64,000 bases of DNA from Bacteroidota bacterium (GTDB taxonomy: Bacteria > Bacteroidota > Bacteroidia > B-17B0 > Aurantibacillaceae), in NCBI GenBank assembly GCA_018267475.1, contig JAFDYI010000028.1:37761-101760 (forward strand). Direction: 5' to 3'. Within the stretch, counting starts at the first letter, position 1. Each line of letters opens with the position of its first letter. Below are positions 1 to 8,967 of the stretch, one piece after another. A model generated the notes under the pieces. The model was given only the letters and a program-made list of their open reading frames with translations, was not told the origin of the DNA and searched no databases. A program made the translations under genes and the position numbers.

Positions 1-1511
1 TGGTAAAACTGATTAGGAGCCAACGTTATTGTATCTACATACAATTTGCTGGTAGAATCGTTGGTAAGAGAAGCTACTACGTTGCCTCGCATATCGGTAA
101 TTTGCCAAGTAGTTTCGCTGGGGAAACCGGCTCCTATATTACCTCCTGCCCCTTCGGTGTTGGTTTGCATAGTAAAAACCAGCTTAGTGGGCCACACAGG
201 TGCTACATAAAAGGTTGATTGCATAGCGTTGTTAGTAAGGTCTTGGTCGGGAGCACCGTTTACGGCGGTTATTTGAACATTGAAGTACTGCGCACCGGTA
301 GCGCCGTGTATAGATAAGTTGGTAAGGGCGGTTAAAGAATCTAATTGAATGAGGGTGTCTTGCAGGGGTTGTAAGGTTCCGTTCCAAGTAAAGGTGCTGG
401 CAGCCGAATCTTTTACATTATAACTAAAAGCAATGGAGTTGATAACAGAGCTTCCAGTATTTTTTACACGCACAGAAGGAAAACTGTTGGAGGGATTTTC
501 TCTAAAGTAGTTTACATCGTTGTTGGGTGCTATTATATTATTTAAAGAAGCATCAACTGTATGATTAAAATTACCGTAATACAGCACTTGTCCGCCTACG
601 GCGTAATTACCATAATTGCTGGTAGCCATATAAGGGTCAAAAGCTAAGGCTAAGGAGTAGGTGGTGCTGGGCGCCATGCTGCTACCCAAGTGGTGCGTGT
701 AGGTATTTACGGCATCGCCGGGGCACCAATTACCTCGGTTGTATATCCAAGTGCCGCCCTGTGCATACAGCTCATTTAGCCCGCAGTTAGAGCGCCAAAT
801 AACATTAGAGCCTGCCACGCTGTTGTTTAGTGATAGCGAATAGCTGTGCGCAGCAAATTCGCAGCATTGGTTATTGTCTGAACCATGCCCGGTAATGGTA
901 AGGTGTGCTTCGGCTGAAACCGTGTTGGCCGGTGCTGTAAATTGTTTGGCAGGCAGATGGTTTGCAATAGGGTCGGCCGAGTTGCCATAAGTAAAAGAGC
1001 CTCTCCACAAAGGGCTAAAACCATATACATTGCGCGGAGGGGTACCTTGTATAAAAGCAAATTTTACATTGGCTGTAAAACCTCCCGAATAACCTGAATA
1101 AAAAATGCGAATAGTAGCCGAGTCTTGTAATAAGTTGTAATAGTCGGTTACATCAAATATATAGGGCTGTTTCCACGAACTGGTAAAGCGCGGGGTGCCA
1201 GTAGTAGCAAAAGGAGTGATAAAGCGGCTTAACTCCGCGGTATCTCCGGTTTTGGTCATTACGTAATTGGTAACGGTGTAATCCCACTGGTGGCAGTAGG
1301 TGGAACCAGAAGGGCAGGCGTACTCGCCCAAGGTAAAATACATCAGTATTTTTCTGTATGTAAGGCTTCCGTTAGGAAAGGCTACTGCCGTATCAAAGTT
1401 GTTGTAATAGTTCAGTTTTACATTGTTGGCCTGTATCCATGTCGTATCACCGGGGTTGGCTTGGGTTACCGTGCTAAAGGCTAAAGCTAGAGCAAGTATG
1501 GCTTTTTTCAT
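1..1511 (-). CDS. PNGase F-like secreted protein, C-terminus beyond window
   Basis: The frame starts at ATG 1511 and runs off the left edge, leaving about 503 residues. A Sec signal peptide (MKKAILALALAFSTVTQA) is followed by a region that resembles the two-domain peptide-N4-(N-acetyl-beta-glucosaminyl)asparagine amidase F of Elizabethkingia, which strips N-glycans from glycoproteins. CHQWD (D77) matches the catalytic Asp motif. GHGSDNNQCCEFAAHS (about 208-223, E218) matches the block holding the second catalytic acid, and RGNWCPGDAV matches the GWCPG block. The segment that carries a third acid in PNGase F (near residue 139) reads FYSGYSGG here, without Glu, so amidase activity is uncertain. 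The region after about residue 300 looks like beta-sandwich sequence, and a T9SS sorting domain could lie beyond the edge. The OmpP1-like gene lies 163 bp upstream on the same strand. Confidence 0.75.
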   Translation of the reverse strand, partial: MKKAILALALAFSTVTQANPGDTTWIQANNVKLNYYNNFDTAVAFPNGSLTYRKILMYFTLGEYACPSGSTYCHQWDYTVTNYVMTKTGDTAELSRFITPFATTGTPRFTSSWKQPYIFDVTDYYNLLQDSATIRIFYSGYSGGFTANVKFAFIQGTPPRNVYGFSPLWRGSFTYGNSADPIANHLPAKQFTAPANTVSAEAHLTITGHGSDNNQCCEFAAHSYSLSLNNSVAGSNVIWRSNCGLNELYAQGGTWIYNRGNWCPGDAVNTYTHHLGSSMAPSTTYSLALAFDPYMATSNYGNYAVGGQVLYYGNFNHTVDASLNNIIAPNNDVNYFRENPSNSFPSVRVKNTGSSVINSIAFSYNVKDSAASTFTWNGTLQPLQDTLIQLDSLTALTNLSIHGATGAQYFNVQITAVNGAPDQDLTNNAMQSTFYVAPVWPTKLVFTMQTNTEGAGGNIGAGFPSETTWQITDMRGNVVASLTNDSTSKLYVDTITLAPNQFY

Positions 1512-1674
1512 TTTTTAGATGTATTAAAATTATCAGACAAAAATAAAAGTCAAACCGGTAGTAAAAAAGAGTTTTTAGACTAAACGCAGTTTTTACCGAC
1601 GAATTTTTACCCAACCTGTGTTACTAAATTTAGGAATCAATGCCTGGAATTGCCACCTTTTAGTGGACATTTTT

Positions 1675-3297
1675 TTAATTAAACTTAATACCCAAAGTAG
1701 CTGTAATATACATAGTATTGTATTTAAGGCTAGAGGCTTGTACATACATGGGGTCTATTACATAGTATTGTTCTTTCCAGGTGGTATAGGCAAAACCTAA
1801 ATCTAAATATACGGCGTGGGCGCTTCTAAAACCAATACCTCCGGTAAACGAGTTGCGCACCGAGTTGCCATTCAGTACATTGCCAAAAGGCGAGCCGTAG
1901 CTGGCAAAACCCGCACGAAAAACAATAGGACGTATATTCAACTCTACCCCTGCTTTTAAATTAGCAGTACCGCCGTATTTAGTTTGTATTATTGGGTTTA
2001 CCTGTGTGTTTAAATAGTTTGTTTGGTCGCTAAAGCGGGCGTGTGCATAATTTACATACTCGCCATCAAGGCTAAAAGCCATTACTTTGCCTAGTATATA
2101 GGACACGCTTAGCCCTACATGCCCGGGGGTGGTTAGGTGGTAATTGCTTACACCCGGCGCCGAGCTGGCTGTAGCGGTATTGGTATAGCCACTGCTGGTA
2201 GAAAATGTAGTGTCATAAGTTACGTTCATCGTGTTTTGGTAATTATCGGTCATGCTATAAAAAGTAGGACTTTGTGCATACAAGCCTATGCGTACTCCCG
2301 CATCTAATCGATAAATGGCGCCTCCTCTTAGGGTTACTCCTACTCCACTGGTAGAAATGTATTCTTGATATTGCAAATTATTCCAGTAGCGGTCTTCGTT
2401 TTTATAATCTGTTTCGCTGTATGTAGATTGGTAGTTGTATTTTAAAAGAGGCATGCCTATACCGCCACCTACGTACAACTTATCACTAAAGCTATGAGCT
2501 AAAGCAAGAGCAAGCTCCCCTATCCTACCTGATGATTGTATGCTTTTAGTTTGTTGCACACCCATTTTGGGTACATAAGCCGGCTCTCCCACGTAAGAAG
2601 TGCAGGTGCTGTTAGTATCGTAATTGGTAGTGCCCGGATATACGGGTATTACCACTCCTGTATTATAGCCCAAGCCTTCATAAAACTGGTGTGCGCCTTG
2701 CCCTAACGCATTACCTGTATAGCCATTGGCTGCGCTGGCCATGCTGTTCATAATAGAACTTCCGGGGGGGGCATAGCCATTGATGCTGGTATGTATATTA
2801 AAATCGGCTATACGGTTGTAGTTCATACCAAAGGCCCAACGGTGCGTGGGAGGTATTATTTTTTTTTGCGGAGCGTTGTTGTTATGACTGCCCGGCCCGT
2901 ATCGGCCGTTGCTGTTGTTATTTTGAGGTTGTTGATAGTAATTGGTTTGTTTGGATACCCACGCTGCTACAAAGCCTATGTTGGAAAGATTAAATTTTCC
3001 AGAGAAATCGGAAGCATTAGTCCCATAATGGGTGGCATTTTCGCTCTGCAAATTGACGCCGGGGGTAAGGATAAACTCGCCCTTATGATAAATGGCAATA
3101 CCCGCCGGGTTGTTGTTGATACACGATAAATTTCCACCCAAAGAACCAAAGGCTCCTCCCATACTCATATAGCGAGCATCGCCATAAAAAGAGGTTTGAG
3201 AGTAGCGCATGGCATCTACATCGTTTTGTGCCTGTGCGCATACGGCATGTAACAAAACTGCTGTTACGAAAATTTTCCCTTTCATATAATTCTTCAC
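1675..3297 (-). CDS. OmpP1/FadL/TodX-like outer membrane protein
   Basis: This 540-residue protein has a signal peptide ending near AQAQ and then the N-terminal region typical of Bacteroidota OmpP1/FadL relatives: DARYMSMGGAFGSLGG and INNNPAGIA. The rest alternates in a beta-barrel pattern, and the last residues (TLGIKFN) fit an outer membrane insertion strand. FadL-type barrels take up hydrophobic molecules across the outer membrane; the substrate here cannot be told. ATG at 3297 or 3285 are both possible starts, giving MKNYMKGK or MKGK. The start lies 19 bp after the stop of the Tyr/Gly/Met-rich lipoprotein gene, so the two are probably co-transcribed. Long Asn/Gln/Gly loops around residues 120-145 are compositionally odd for the family. 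Confidence 0.75.
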   Translation of the reverse strand: MKNYMKGKIFVTAVLLHAVCAQAQNDVDAMRYSQTSFYGDARYMSMGGAFGSLGGNLSCINNNPAGIAIYHKGEFILTPGVNLQSENATHYGTNASDFSGKFNLSNIGFVAAWVSKQTNYYQQPQNNNSNGRYGPGSHNNNAPQKKIIPPTHRWAFGMNYNRIADFNIHTSINGYAPPGSSIMNSMASAANGYTGNALGQGAHQFYEGLGYNTGVVIPVYPGTTNYDTNSTCTSYVGEPAYVPKMGVQQTKSIQSSGRIGELALALAHSFSDKLYVGGGIGMPLLKYNYQSTYSETDYKNEDRYWNNLQYQEYISTSGVGVTLRGGAIYRLDAGVRIGLYAQSPTFYSMTDNYQNTMNVTYDTTFSTSSGYTNTATASSAPGVSNYHLTTPGHVGLSVSYILGKVMAFSLDGEYVNYAHARFSDQTNYLNTQVNPIIQTKYGGTANLKAGVELNIRPIVFRAGFASYGSPFGNVLNGNSVRNSFTGGIGFRSAHAVYLDLGFAYTTWKEQYYVIDPMYVQASSLKYNTMYITATLGIKFN

Positions 3298-3316
3298 AAT
3301 GTTTTAATAAATAGAT

Positions 3317-5062
3317 CTATGGCCTTCTAAACCCACCGCCGCCGCCACGAGGTTCGCTAAAACCGCCGCCACCACCAAAACCACCACCGCGAGGCTCGCT
3401 AAAACCACCGCCGTTAAAATTGCTTTCCATACGTGGGGTAGAAAAATTATTTTCAAAACGGGGTTGTTGAGGTGCGGGGGCCGAGTAGTTATTATCGTTA
3501 CCGCTGTTGTACCAACGCGATGGGCGTGGTGCTTGTTGTTGTTCAAACTGCTGCTGGTTAAACTGTTGTTGTGGCCTTTCAGGGGCGGGATTGTAGTTGT
3601 AGTTGGGGCGTCCCATGTTTTGGTTTTGGTCTGAAAAATTATTTTCGTAACGAGGTCTTCCCATTCCTGCATTTCCTCCATTATTATACCCTTGATTGGG
3701 TACATTATTTTCATAACGCGGGCGCCCCATGCCTCCATTACCTTCGTTATCATACACCGGCACGTTGTTGTAATTATTTAACCTAGGCGGATTGGGGTGA
3801 TAGTATTCATTATTACGTACCCCGTTATTCCCCATATTAGGGTTAAACGTATTGTTGCGAGGCATATTCATAGAGCCTGTTTCGTACGAAGACGGATTAA
3901 AGGTGCTCATTTTTACTTCTTGAATTTTCACCATATTTTCTTTAGGAATAGGAGCCTCGCTAAAGCGGTGTATGCTGGTAGGTGCAGCGGCTAAAACCGA
4001 TAAGTTAGGATCGACACCGTGTGGGTTTACAGGCGAAGCGCCGCCGCCGGTACCTCCGTTAATTCCAGGGGTTTCTCGATGTCCTATACCGCGTGGGCCA
4101 CTAACCAAAGGGCCGGTGCCCGTGCCGGAACCGTTGCTCCCAGTAGTATTGGTTCTGGGGCCGTAATAGGTATTGGTGCTGTTGTAATCATAAGGGTTGT
4201 AATAGCCGCCCCCGCCGTACATAGAACTGTAATAGCCCGAGTAGTAGCCATTCATATAGCCCATATTATACATACCCATACCATATCCCATTCCATAACC
4301 CATGCCGTAGCCCATTCCATAAGGGTTGTACATGCCCATTCCATAACCCATACCTCCCATTCCGTAGCCCATCATGCCGTAAGGGTTGTACATGCCGTAA
4401 CCCATTCCATATCCCATGCCGTAGCCCATACCCATGCCTCCCATGCCGTAATACGGGTTGTAGTACGAACTGTAAAAAGCAGATGAGGGCGAATAAAAGC
4501 CTCCGCCATAGCCCATGCCCATACCTCCGTTGTAATAATTATTGTACATATTGTAGCTGTTATAGCCCATGCCGTAGCCTCCCATACCATAATTACCCAT
4601 GCCATAATTATTATAGCTGTTGTAATAATTACTGGGGTAGCTGTTGTAAATGCTATTCCCATACGAGTTTGGATTGCCGCTATACGTATATTGATTGGTA
4701 TAATAGCTGTCGTAATAACCCGTTCCGTATATAGGGCGTTGAAAACGATTAACACGAGCCGCATAAGCATTGTCGTAATAATCGTCGTAATTAAATTGCG
4801 GTGAACGATAATTGGGGTTCATGCTATCCGCATGGGTGGCAGCAATTCTTCCCGAATTAGAATTATAATAATTTTGCTGTTGATTTTGGTTTTGTTGCCC
4901 ACCGCTTTGTTGTTGCGCATAATCAGCACGTGTAGTAGGGCGTGGATCTTTAGGGTTAAAATACACATCATCGGTCCCGTTTGAGGCTAAGCTGTTAAAG
5001 CTAGTGCGGCAACTCATCAATGCTAAAGAAGCAACTGCCGACATTAAAAATACTTTTTTCAT
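3317..5062 (-). CDS. Low-complexity Tyr/Gly/Met-rich lipoprotein
   Basis: I do not recognise a family. The 581-residue product begins with a lipoprotein signal peptide whose lipobox is LMSC (C18), so it should be lipid-anchored. Residues about 20-110 are rich in Asn, Gln and Tyr. Residues about 140-300 consist of near-tandem YGMG, YNPYGMG and NSYNN units, built from 12- to 15-base DNA repeats between about 4190 and 4650. Residues 320-540 are rich in Asn, Pro and Gly, with repeated RYENN and NNYN words, and the C-terminus has two FSEPRGGG units before a Gly/Arg tail. It could be an adhesive or surface-layer component, but that is inference. Long open frames on both strands across the repeat are shadows. 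It heads a probable operon with the OmpP1-like gene. Confidence 0.75.
   Translation of the reverse strand: MKKVFLMSAVASLALMSCRTSFNSLASNGTDDVYFNPKDPRPTTRADYAQQQSGGQQNQNQQQNYYNSNSGRIAATHADSMNPNYRSPQFNYDDYYDNAYAARVNRFQRPIYGTGYYDSYYTNQYTYSGNPNSYGNSIYNSYPSNYYNSYNNYGMGNYGMGGYGMGYNSYNMYNNYYNGGMGMGYGGGFYSPSSAFYSSYYNPYYGMGGMGMGYGMGYGMGYGMYNPYGMMGYGMGGMGYGMGMYNPYGMGYGMGYGMGYGMGMYNMGYMNGYYSGYYSSMYGGGGYYNPYDYNSTNTYYGPRTNTTGSNGSGTGTGPLVSGPRGIGHRETPGINGGTGGGASPVNPHGVDPNLSVLAAAPTSIHRFSEAPIPKENMVKIQEVKMSTFNPSSYETGSMNMPRNNTFNPNMGNNGVRNNEYYHPNPPRLNNYNNVPVYDNEGNGGMGRPRYENNVPNQGYNNGGNAGMGRPRYENNFSDQNQNMGRPNYNYNPAPERPQQQFNQQQFEQQQAPRPSRWYNSGNDNNYSAPAPQQPRFENNFSTPRMESNFNGGGFSEPRGGGFGGGGGFSEPRGGGGGFRRP
4190..4650 (-). 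repeat. Coding tandem repeats (YGMG / YNPYGMG units)
   Basis: On the plus strand the words CCCATGCCGTA, CCCATTCCATA and GGGTTGTACATGCC recur many times. On the minus strand they encode YGMG and PYGM units inside the lipoprotein gene. Unit length varies (4, 7 and longer residue steps), and copies differ mainly at third codon positions. Such arrays can change length by slippage or recombination. Confidence 0.8.
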
Positions 5063-5089
5063 AGTGTGAAGTATTAAAGTTTTAAATTC

Positions 5090-5097
5090 TATTTTTG
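5090..5097 (+). promoter_or_regulatory. -7 promoter box for proS
   Basis: TATTTTTG matches the Bacteroidota -7 consensus TAnnTTTG exactly and lies 68 bp before the proS start. No clear TTTG -33 element is seen at the expected distance. Confidence 0.5.
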
Positions 5098-5165
5098 TGC
5101 CGTAGAATTATTTAAAACGTAAAACTACAAAAACTATTCCAAAATAAAATTCTTTAACACTATTT

Positions 5166-6632
5166 ATGAGTAAAGACCTAACCAAACGAGCAGACGACTT
5201 TAGCAAATGGTACAACGATATTGTAGCAAAAGCAGGACTGGCCGAGCACAGCGCCGTACGAGGCTGTATGGTAATAAAACCCAGCGGATACGCCATTTGG
5301 GAAAAAATGCAGCAAACTTTAGACAAAATGTTTAAAGACACCGGGCACGTAAACGCTTATTTTCCGCTTTTTATACCCAAAAGTTTTTTTAGTAAAGAAG
5401 CCAGCCACGTAGATGGTTTTGCCAAAGAGTGTGCCGTGGTTACCCACTATCGCCTAAAGAATGCCGATGGCGAAATTGTAGTGGACCCGGAAGCCAAATT
5501 AGAAGAAGAACTGATTGTGCGCCCCACCTCAGAAACCATTATCTGGAACACCTACAGAGGCTGGGTACAATCCTACCGCGACCTACCCATTTTAGTAAAC
5601 CAATGGGCCAACGTAGTGCGCTGGGAAATGCGCACGCGCTTATTTTTACGCACAGCCGAGTTTTTATGGCAAGAAGGTCATACCGCGCACGCAAGCGCAC
5701 AAGAAGCCATTGAAGAAACCGAGCGCATGCTCGATGTATATGCACACTTTGCCGAAAACTACATGGCGATGCCTGTGGTAAAAGGAAAAAAAACACCCAA
5801 CGAGCGTTTTGCCGGAGCCCTTGATACCTATTGCATAGAAGCCATGCTGCAAGATGGCAAAGCCCTGCAAGCAGGCACCTCGCACTTTTTAGGACAAAAC
5901 TTTGCCAAAGCCTTTGATGTGAAATTTGCCGCCAAAGATGGCGCATTAGATTATGTATGGGCCAGTTCGTGGGGCGTTTCTACCCGCTTAATGGGCGCCC
6001 TTATAATGAGTCATAGCGATGATAATGGCTTGGTAATTCCACCCAAATTAGCGCCTACGCAGGTAGTAATAGTGCCTATATACAAAGGCGACGAAGGCTT
6101 AGCTAAAATAAACGAAGCCGTTGCCCCCATCAAACAAAAACTAGAAGCAAAAGGCATTTCGGTAAAATACGACAACCGCGACAGCCAGCGCCCAGGCTGG
6201 AAATTTGCCGAATACGAGATGCAAGGCGTACCCGTACGCATAGCCATTGGCGAGCGCGACCTGCAAAGCCTAACCGTAGAGGTAGCCCGCCGCGACGAAC
6301 TAAGCAAACAAGTGATGCCTATAGAAGGTTTAGAACAGGCAATTGAAAAACTGCTAACCGACATACAAAACAATTTATTTAAAAAAGCCTTGGAGCGTAG
6401 AGAAAAAACAACCCACACCGTTCATACTTTTGATGAGTTTAAACAGGCTTTAGAAAAAGGAGGTTTTGTATCGGCACACTGGGACGGAACCCCCGAAACC
6501 GAACAAAAAATAAAAGAAGAAACAAAAGCAACCATACGCTGCATTCCGCTAAATAACAAGCAAGAAAGCGGGACTTGTGTGTATAGCGGCAAAGCCTCTA
6601 CACAACGTGTGTTGTTTGCTATAGCCTACTAA
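5166..6632 (+). CDS. proS: Proline--tRNA ligase (archaeal/eukaryal type)
   Basis: This class II aminoacyl-tRNA synthetase of 488 residues charges tRNA-Pro with proline. Residues 119-124 (RPTSET), 142-156 (a motif 2 region with [15 protein letters not shown]) and 158-165 (WQEGHTAH) are typical of ProRS. Length, the absence of the bacterial editing insertion and the C-terminal Tyr (LFAIAY) place it in the short archaeal/eukaryal-like group, ProS type 3. An anticodon-binding domain follows from about 285 ([10 protein letters not shown]), with the family's zinc-binding-like tail. The start is the first ATG after an exact -7 box. Its last four bases overlap the end of the convergent purQ gene. Confidence 0.95.
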   Translation: MSKDLTKRADDFSKWYNDIVAKAGLAEHSAVRGCMVIKPSGYAIWEKMQQTLDKMFKDTGHVNAYFPLFIPKSFFSKEASHVDGFAKECAVVTHYRLKNADGEIVVDPEAKLEEELIVRPTSETIIWNTYRGWVQSYRDLPILVNQWANVVRWEMRTRLFLRTAEFLWQEGHTAHASAQEAIEETERMLDVYAHFAENYMAMPVVKGKKTPNERFAGALDTYCIEAMLQDGKALQAGTSHFLGQNFAKAFDVKFAAKDGALDYVWASSWGVSTRLMGALIMSHSDDNGLVIPPKLAPTQVVIVPIYKGDEGLAKINEAVAPIKQKLEAKGISVKYDNRDSQRPGWKFAEYEMQGVPVRIAIGERDLQSLTVEVARRDELSKQVMPIEGLEQAIEKLLTDIQNNLFKKALERREKTTHTVHTFDEFKQALEKGGFVSAHWDGTPETEQKIKEETKATIRCIPLNNKQESGTCVYSGKASTQRVLFAIAY

Positions 6633-7324
6633 TTTTTGCCCCAGTTGGCAATAAGCGAGTGGAATAAAAGCAAGCCATCTTCATTAAACAGCTCGGCATC
6701 GGCAGCACGCTCGGGGTGCGGCATCATACCGAAAACATTTTTAGCAGCATTGCACACACCGGCTATATTCTCTAAAGAACCATTGGGATTGGCTTCTTCA
6801 GCCGATTCCGCGTTTTCGTTGCAATATGAAAAAATAATTTGATTGTTTTTTTTCAATGCAGTTATTGTTTTTTCGTCGGCGTAATAGCGGCCTTCGCCAT
6901 GAGCAATCGGAATTTTTAATGCTTTTTCCGGGCGCACATCTCTAGTAAGAGCGGTTTCATTAGTACCGGTTTTTATATATACATTTTTGCACACAAACTT
7001 ACGATGGCTGTTGTGCAACAAAGCACCGGGTAACAAGCCCGCCTCGCACAAAATCTGAAAACCGTTGCACACACCCAACAAAAAACCACCTTTAGCGGCA
7101 TGCTCATTTACCTTCTCCATAATAGGAGAAAAACGGGCTATAGCTCCTGAGCGCAAATAATCACCGTAAGAAAAACCACCCGGCAATACTAAAGCATCGC
7201 AGCCTTGCAAATCGGTATCCTTATGCCAAAGTTTAACGGTTTCTTGTTTTAGCTTATCGCGAAGCACATACACCATGTCTTCATCGCAGTTAGAACCGGG
7301 AAATACCACTACTCCAAATTTCAT
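6629..7324 (-). CDS. purQ: Phosphoribosylformylglycinamidine synthase, glutaminase subunit
   Basis: This 231-residue class I glutamine amidotransferase releases ammonia from glutamine for the PurL subunit in step four of purine synthesis. The nucleophile is C86 in GVCNGFQ, with H203 and E205 in MPHPERA completing the triad. FPGSNCDED at the N-terminus and [14 protein letters not shown] (about 48-61) are PurQ signatures. Length matches stand-alone PurQ, so PurL must be encoded elsewhere as a separate protein. The gene overlaps the 3' end of proS by 4 bp tail to tail. It sits 80 bp downstream of the DUF6427-like gene on the same strand and may be read from it. Confidence 0.95.
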   Translation of the reverse strand: MKFGVVVFPGSNCDEDMVYVLRDKLKQETVKLWHKDTDLQGCDALVLPGGFSYGDYLRSGAIARFSPIMEKVNEHAAKGGFLLGVCNGFQILCEAGLLPGALLHNSHRKFVCKNVYIKTGTNETALTRDVRPEKALKIPIAHGEGRYYADEKTITALKKNNQIIFSYCNENAESAEEANPNGSLENIAGVCNAAKNVFGMMPHPERAADAELFNEDGLLLFHSLIANWGKN

Positions 7325-7404
7325 ATATCTGATTTATTTGTTTTTTTAATAAGTAACCCAGCTATCTGTTGTTTTGATAAAATGGGATTACTTCTTTTTT
7401 TTAT

Positions 7405-8382
7405 TTATATTAATTTTGCTTGCTGCAATACGTTCATAACAAAAGCAGCTATAAACAACCACAACAAAAGTTCGACAAAAATACGGCTTTTTGCGTTGCC
7501 CACATACATTCCGATAAAAACACTTAAAGCCGGTACCGAAAGCCAAGCCAAAAAGGGCGAATGATTTTCGGTAAAAACCCAAGAAAATACACTAAAAAGC
7601 AGCAACCACATAAAAATAAGCAAGGTTTTTCTGGTTTTTACATTGTTTGAAATCGGGTTCATTATCCAATACAAAAGCGTAAAAAACAAAAAAAGTGCCA
7701 GCACCGAGTAGCCTACCGGGTTTTCGATAATAAGCGTGCTGAAAGAAACGTATTGAAAGGTTGTATAAACACTTTTTATAACCGACAACGTATTTTTATT
7801 AAACAAAAACAAAAGGCTGGCATAAATAAAAAAGGGCAACAGCACACCGATTGCAGATAACAGCCACTCGCGCCAGGAAAATATCCTAAAAATAAGCAAA
7901 CAAAAGGCCAGTAACGCTAAAAAAATAAAGTAGGGAGGATATAGCAAAGCCGATAGCGATAGAAAAAAGGCACCATCAAAAATAAGCGCAAGGGCTGCAT
8001 TTTTTTTATACGTAGAGAAGAAACACCACAAAGCAGCTGTGAAAAAAAGTTGAGCAAAAAGCATTGGATGCAGCGGGTTTTGCAACAGCGCATAACTCCA
8101 AAAAACACTAGCCAATAAAGCCGCCGTATGATTGTTTTTATCGCATACCTCTTGCTGGGTAAGCAGTAAATCAAAAAAAAGCACGTTGAGCATAAGCAAC
8201 AACACGCCCGCTATTTTTACAAAAAAATGATTGGGCACCGTTTCAAAAAAAGGGTACAACAAGCTATTCTCAAAAACAGAAGCATTAAAACTAAAGCTTA
8301 CAGCAACAAAACCAACAAAAAAAGCAAACAACAACAGGTACAAATAAGCAGTATAACTATTTATTTTAAAAAAACGAAGCAT
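7405..8382 (-). CDS. Polytopic membrane protein, DUF6427-like
   Basis: The 325-residue protein is almost entirely hydrophobic, with about nine or ten predicted membrane segments, and opens with MLRFFKINSYTAYLYLLL. The start, layout and adjacency to a DUF6341-like small gene recall the DUF6427 family of Bacteroidota, often found near purine or uracil salvage genes. I assign the family from memory of its pattern, without a search. Function is unknown. It is divergent from the small membrane protein at 8431 and 80 bp upstream of purQ. Confidence 0.6.
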   Translation of the reverse strand: MLRFFKINSYTAYLYLLLFAFFVGFVAVSFSFNASVFENSLLYPFFETVPNHFFVKIAGVLLLMLNVLFFDLLLTQQEVCDKNNHTAALLASVFWSYALLQNPLHPMLFAQLFFTAALWCFFSTYKKNAALALIFDGAFFLSLSALLYPPYFIFLALLAFCLLIFRIFSWREWLLSAIGVLLPFFIYASLLFLFNKNTLSVIKSVYTTFQYVSFSTLIIENPVGYSVLALFLFFTLLYWIMNPISNNVKTRKTLLIFMWLLLFSVFSWVFTENHSPFLAWLSVPALSVFIGMYVGNAKSRIFVELLLWLFIAAFVMNVLQQAKLI

Positions 8383-8399
8383 AGGATAAAAAAAAAGTA

Positions 8400-8407
8400 T
8401 AAATTTG
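8400..8407 (+). promoter_or_regulatory. -7 promoter box for the DUF6341-like gene
   Basis: TAAATTTG matches TAnnTTTG and lies 23 bp before ATG 8431. It shows that the open frame extending upstream to 8227, which crosses the divergent gene, is not the coding start. It sits just beyond the start of the minus-strand membrane protein gene. Confidence 0.5.
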
Positions 8408-8430
8408 CAGCAAAACTAATTAAAATAGCA

Positions 8431-8616
8431 ATGACTTGGACAGCATTTTGGTACGGAATAGCAGGCTTTTTTCAGTTCTGCTTTAAAATAATCAGAAAAT
8501 TATTTGAAGTCCCTAACGTTATGGTATGGGTACTTTTAATTTGCTTATTGGCCTTTTGGACGCTTCAGTTGCGCAAACACCGCAAGCAAGCGGATAAAGA
8601 CGGCACACACATTTAA
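8431..8616 (+). CDS. Small membrane protein, DUF6341-like
   Basis: This is a 61-residue protein starting at ATG 8431, just downstream of a promoter box. It begins MTWTAFWYGIAGFFQFCFK, has one strong membrane segment at about 31-47 (VWVLLICLLAFWTLQL) and ends in a charged tail, HRKQADKDGTHI. The arrangement of an aromatic amphipathic start, a single helix ending in LQLR/K and an acidic tail recalls the small DUF6341 proteins that accompany DUF6427 in Bacteroidota. Function is unknown. An intrinsic terminator follows at 8647. Confidence 0.55.
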   Translation: MTWTAFWYGIAGFFQFCFKIIRKLFEVPNVMVWVLLICLLAFWTLQLRKHRKQADKDGTHI

Positions 8617-8646
8617 GTAAAAAATACTTTTCTTACCTGTTTTACG

Positions 8647-8686
8647 AAAAAGCATTGCCGCTTGAGGTAGTGCTTTTTCTTTTTTA
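8647..8686 (+). terminator. Intrinsic terminator after the DUF6341-like gene
   Basis: A 13-bp stem with two G-U pairs (8647-8659 with 8666-8678) encloses the loop GCTTGA and runs into a T-rich tract (CTTTTTT). It separates the small membrane protein gene from the histidine operon leader. Confidence 0.7.
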
Positions 8687-8802
8687 TCAGACAATAAACG
8701 TATTTTTTGGTGGAAGTGCCTCCATCGGTTTTTGTTATACCCCCTACTTTGCTATCAATAAATGGGCTGGAATACGTTGCTTTAAAAAAACATCATTTAT
8801 TT

Positions 8803-8832
8803 TTTGCTATAAATAAAATTTACATACATTTG
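8803..8832 (+). promoter_or_regulatory. Promoter of the histidine operon
   Basis: A TTTG -33 element (8803-8806) and the exact -7 box TACATTTG (8825-8832) are separated by 18 bp, close to the Bacteroidota spacing. Transcription would start near 8836, about 11 bases before the leader peptide ATG. Confidence 0.65.
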
Positions 8833-8846
8833 CAGGCGAAAAAGAA

Positions 8847-8909
8847 ATGTACAATCAATTGCATCATACACATCATTACCATACTTGCACTCAAGCGAGC
8901 CGAAGATGA
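8847..8909 (+). CDS. hisL: His operon leader peptide
   Basis: This 20-codon frame reads MYNQLHHTHHYHTCTQASRR and ends in TGA. Five of seven codons from 8862 to 8882 are CAT (His). It lies 11 bases after the predicted transcription start and 26 bases before an intrinsic terminator, with hisG next. This is the layout of a classical amino acid attenuator: when charged tRNA-His is scarce, a ribosome stalled on the CAT run would favour an antiterminator. The symbol is given by analogy with enterobacterial hisL; sequence similarity is not claimed. Confidence 0.8.
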   Translation: MYNQLHHTHHYHTCTQASRR

Positions 8910-8934
8910 TATGATGTAAATCAACCAATATCGA

Positions 8935-8967
8935 ATCCCGTTTGAGTAAATCAAGCGGGATTTTTTC
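8935..8967 (+). terminator. Attenuator terminator upstream of hisG
   Basis: ATCCCGTTTGA (8935-8945) pairs with TCAAGCGGGAT (8951-8961) over 11 bp with one G-U pair, around the loop GTAAA, and is followed by TTTTTC. The same TCAAGCG word occurs upstream at 8891-8897 inside the leader peptide frame. It can pair with CGTTTGA (8939-8945), giving a mutually exclusive antiterminator. A further possible pairing joins ACATCAT in the His-codon run (8870-8876) with ATGATGT (8911-8917). Confidence 0.8.

Noticed and set aside
4019..4486. Plus-strand open frames across the repetitive lipoprotein (155 and 83 codons) and a second minus-strand frame at 4372-4770
   Set aside because: They are by-products of the GC-biased repeat. 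Their composition (His/Val/Ala runs) is unlike a protein, and the minus-strand lipoprotein frame explains the region.
4190..4650. Possible CRISPR array or non-coding tandem repeat
   Set aside because: The repeats are in frame within one long gene, vary in length and have no unique spacers of constant size.
7351..7393. Hairpin AAGTAACCCA...TGGGATTACTT with a T-run on the plus strand
   Set aside because: The T-run faces the plus strand, where no gene ends. The adjacent genes are on the minus strand, and the loop is 22 bases long.
8707..8919. 70-codon plus-strand frame upstream of hisG
   Set aside because: It covers the promoter and is in a different frame from the His leader peptide. It has no domain and starts at a non-ATG codon.
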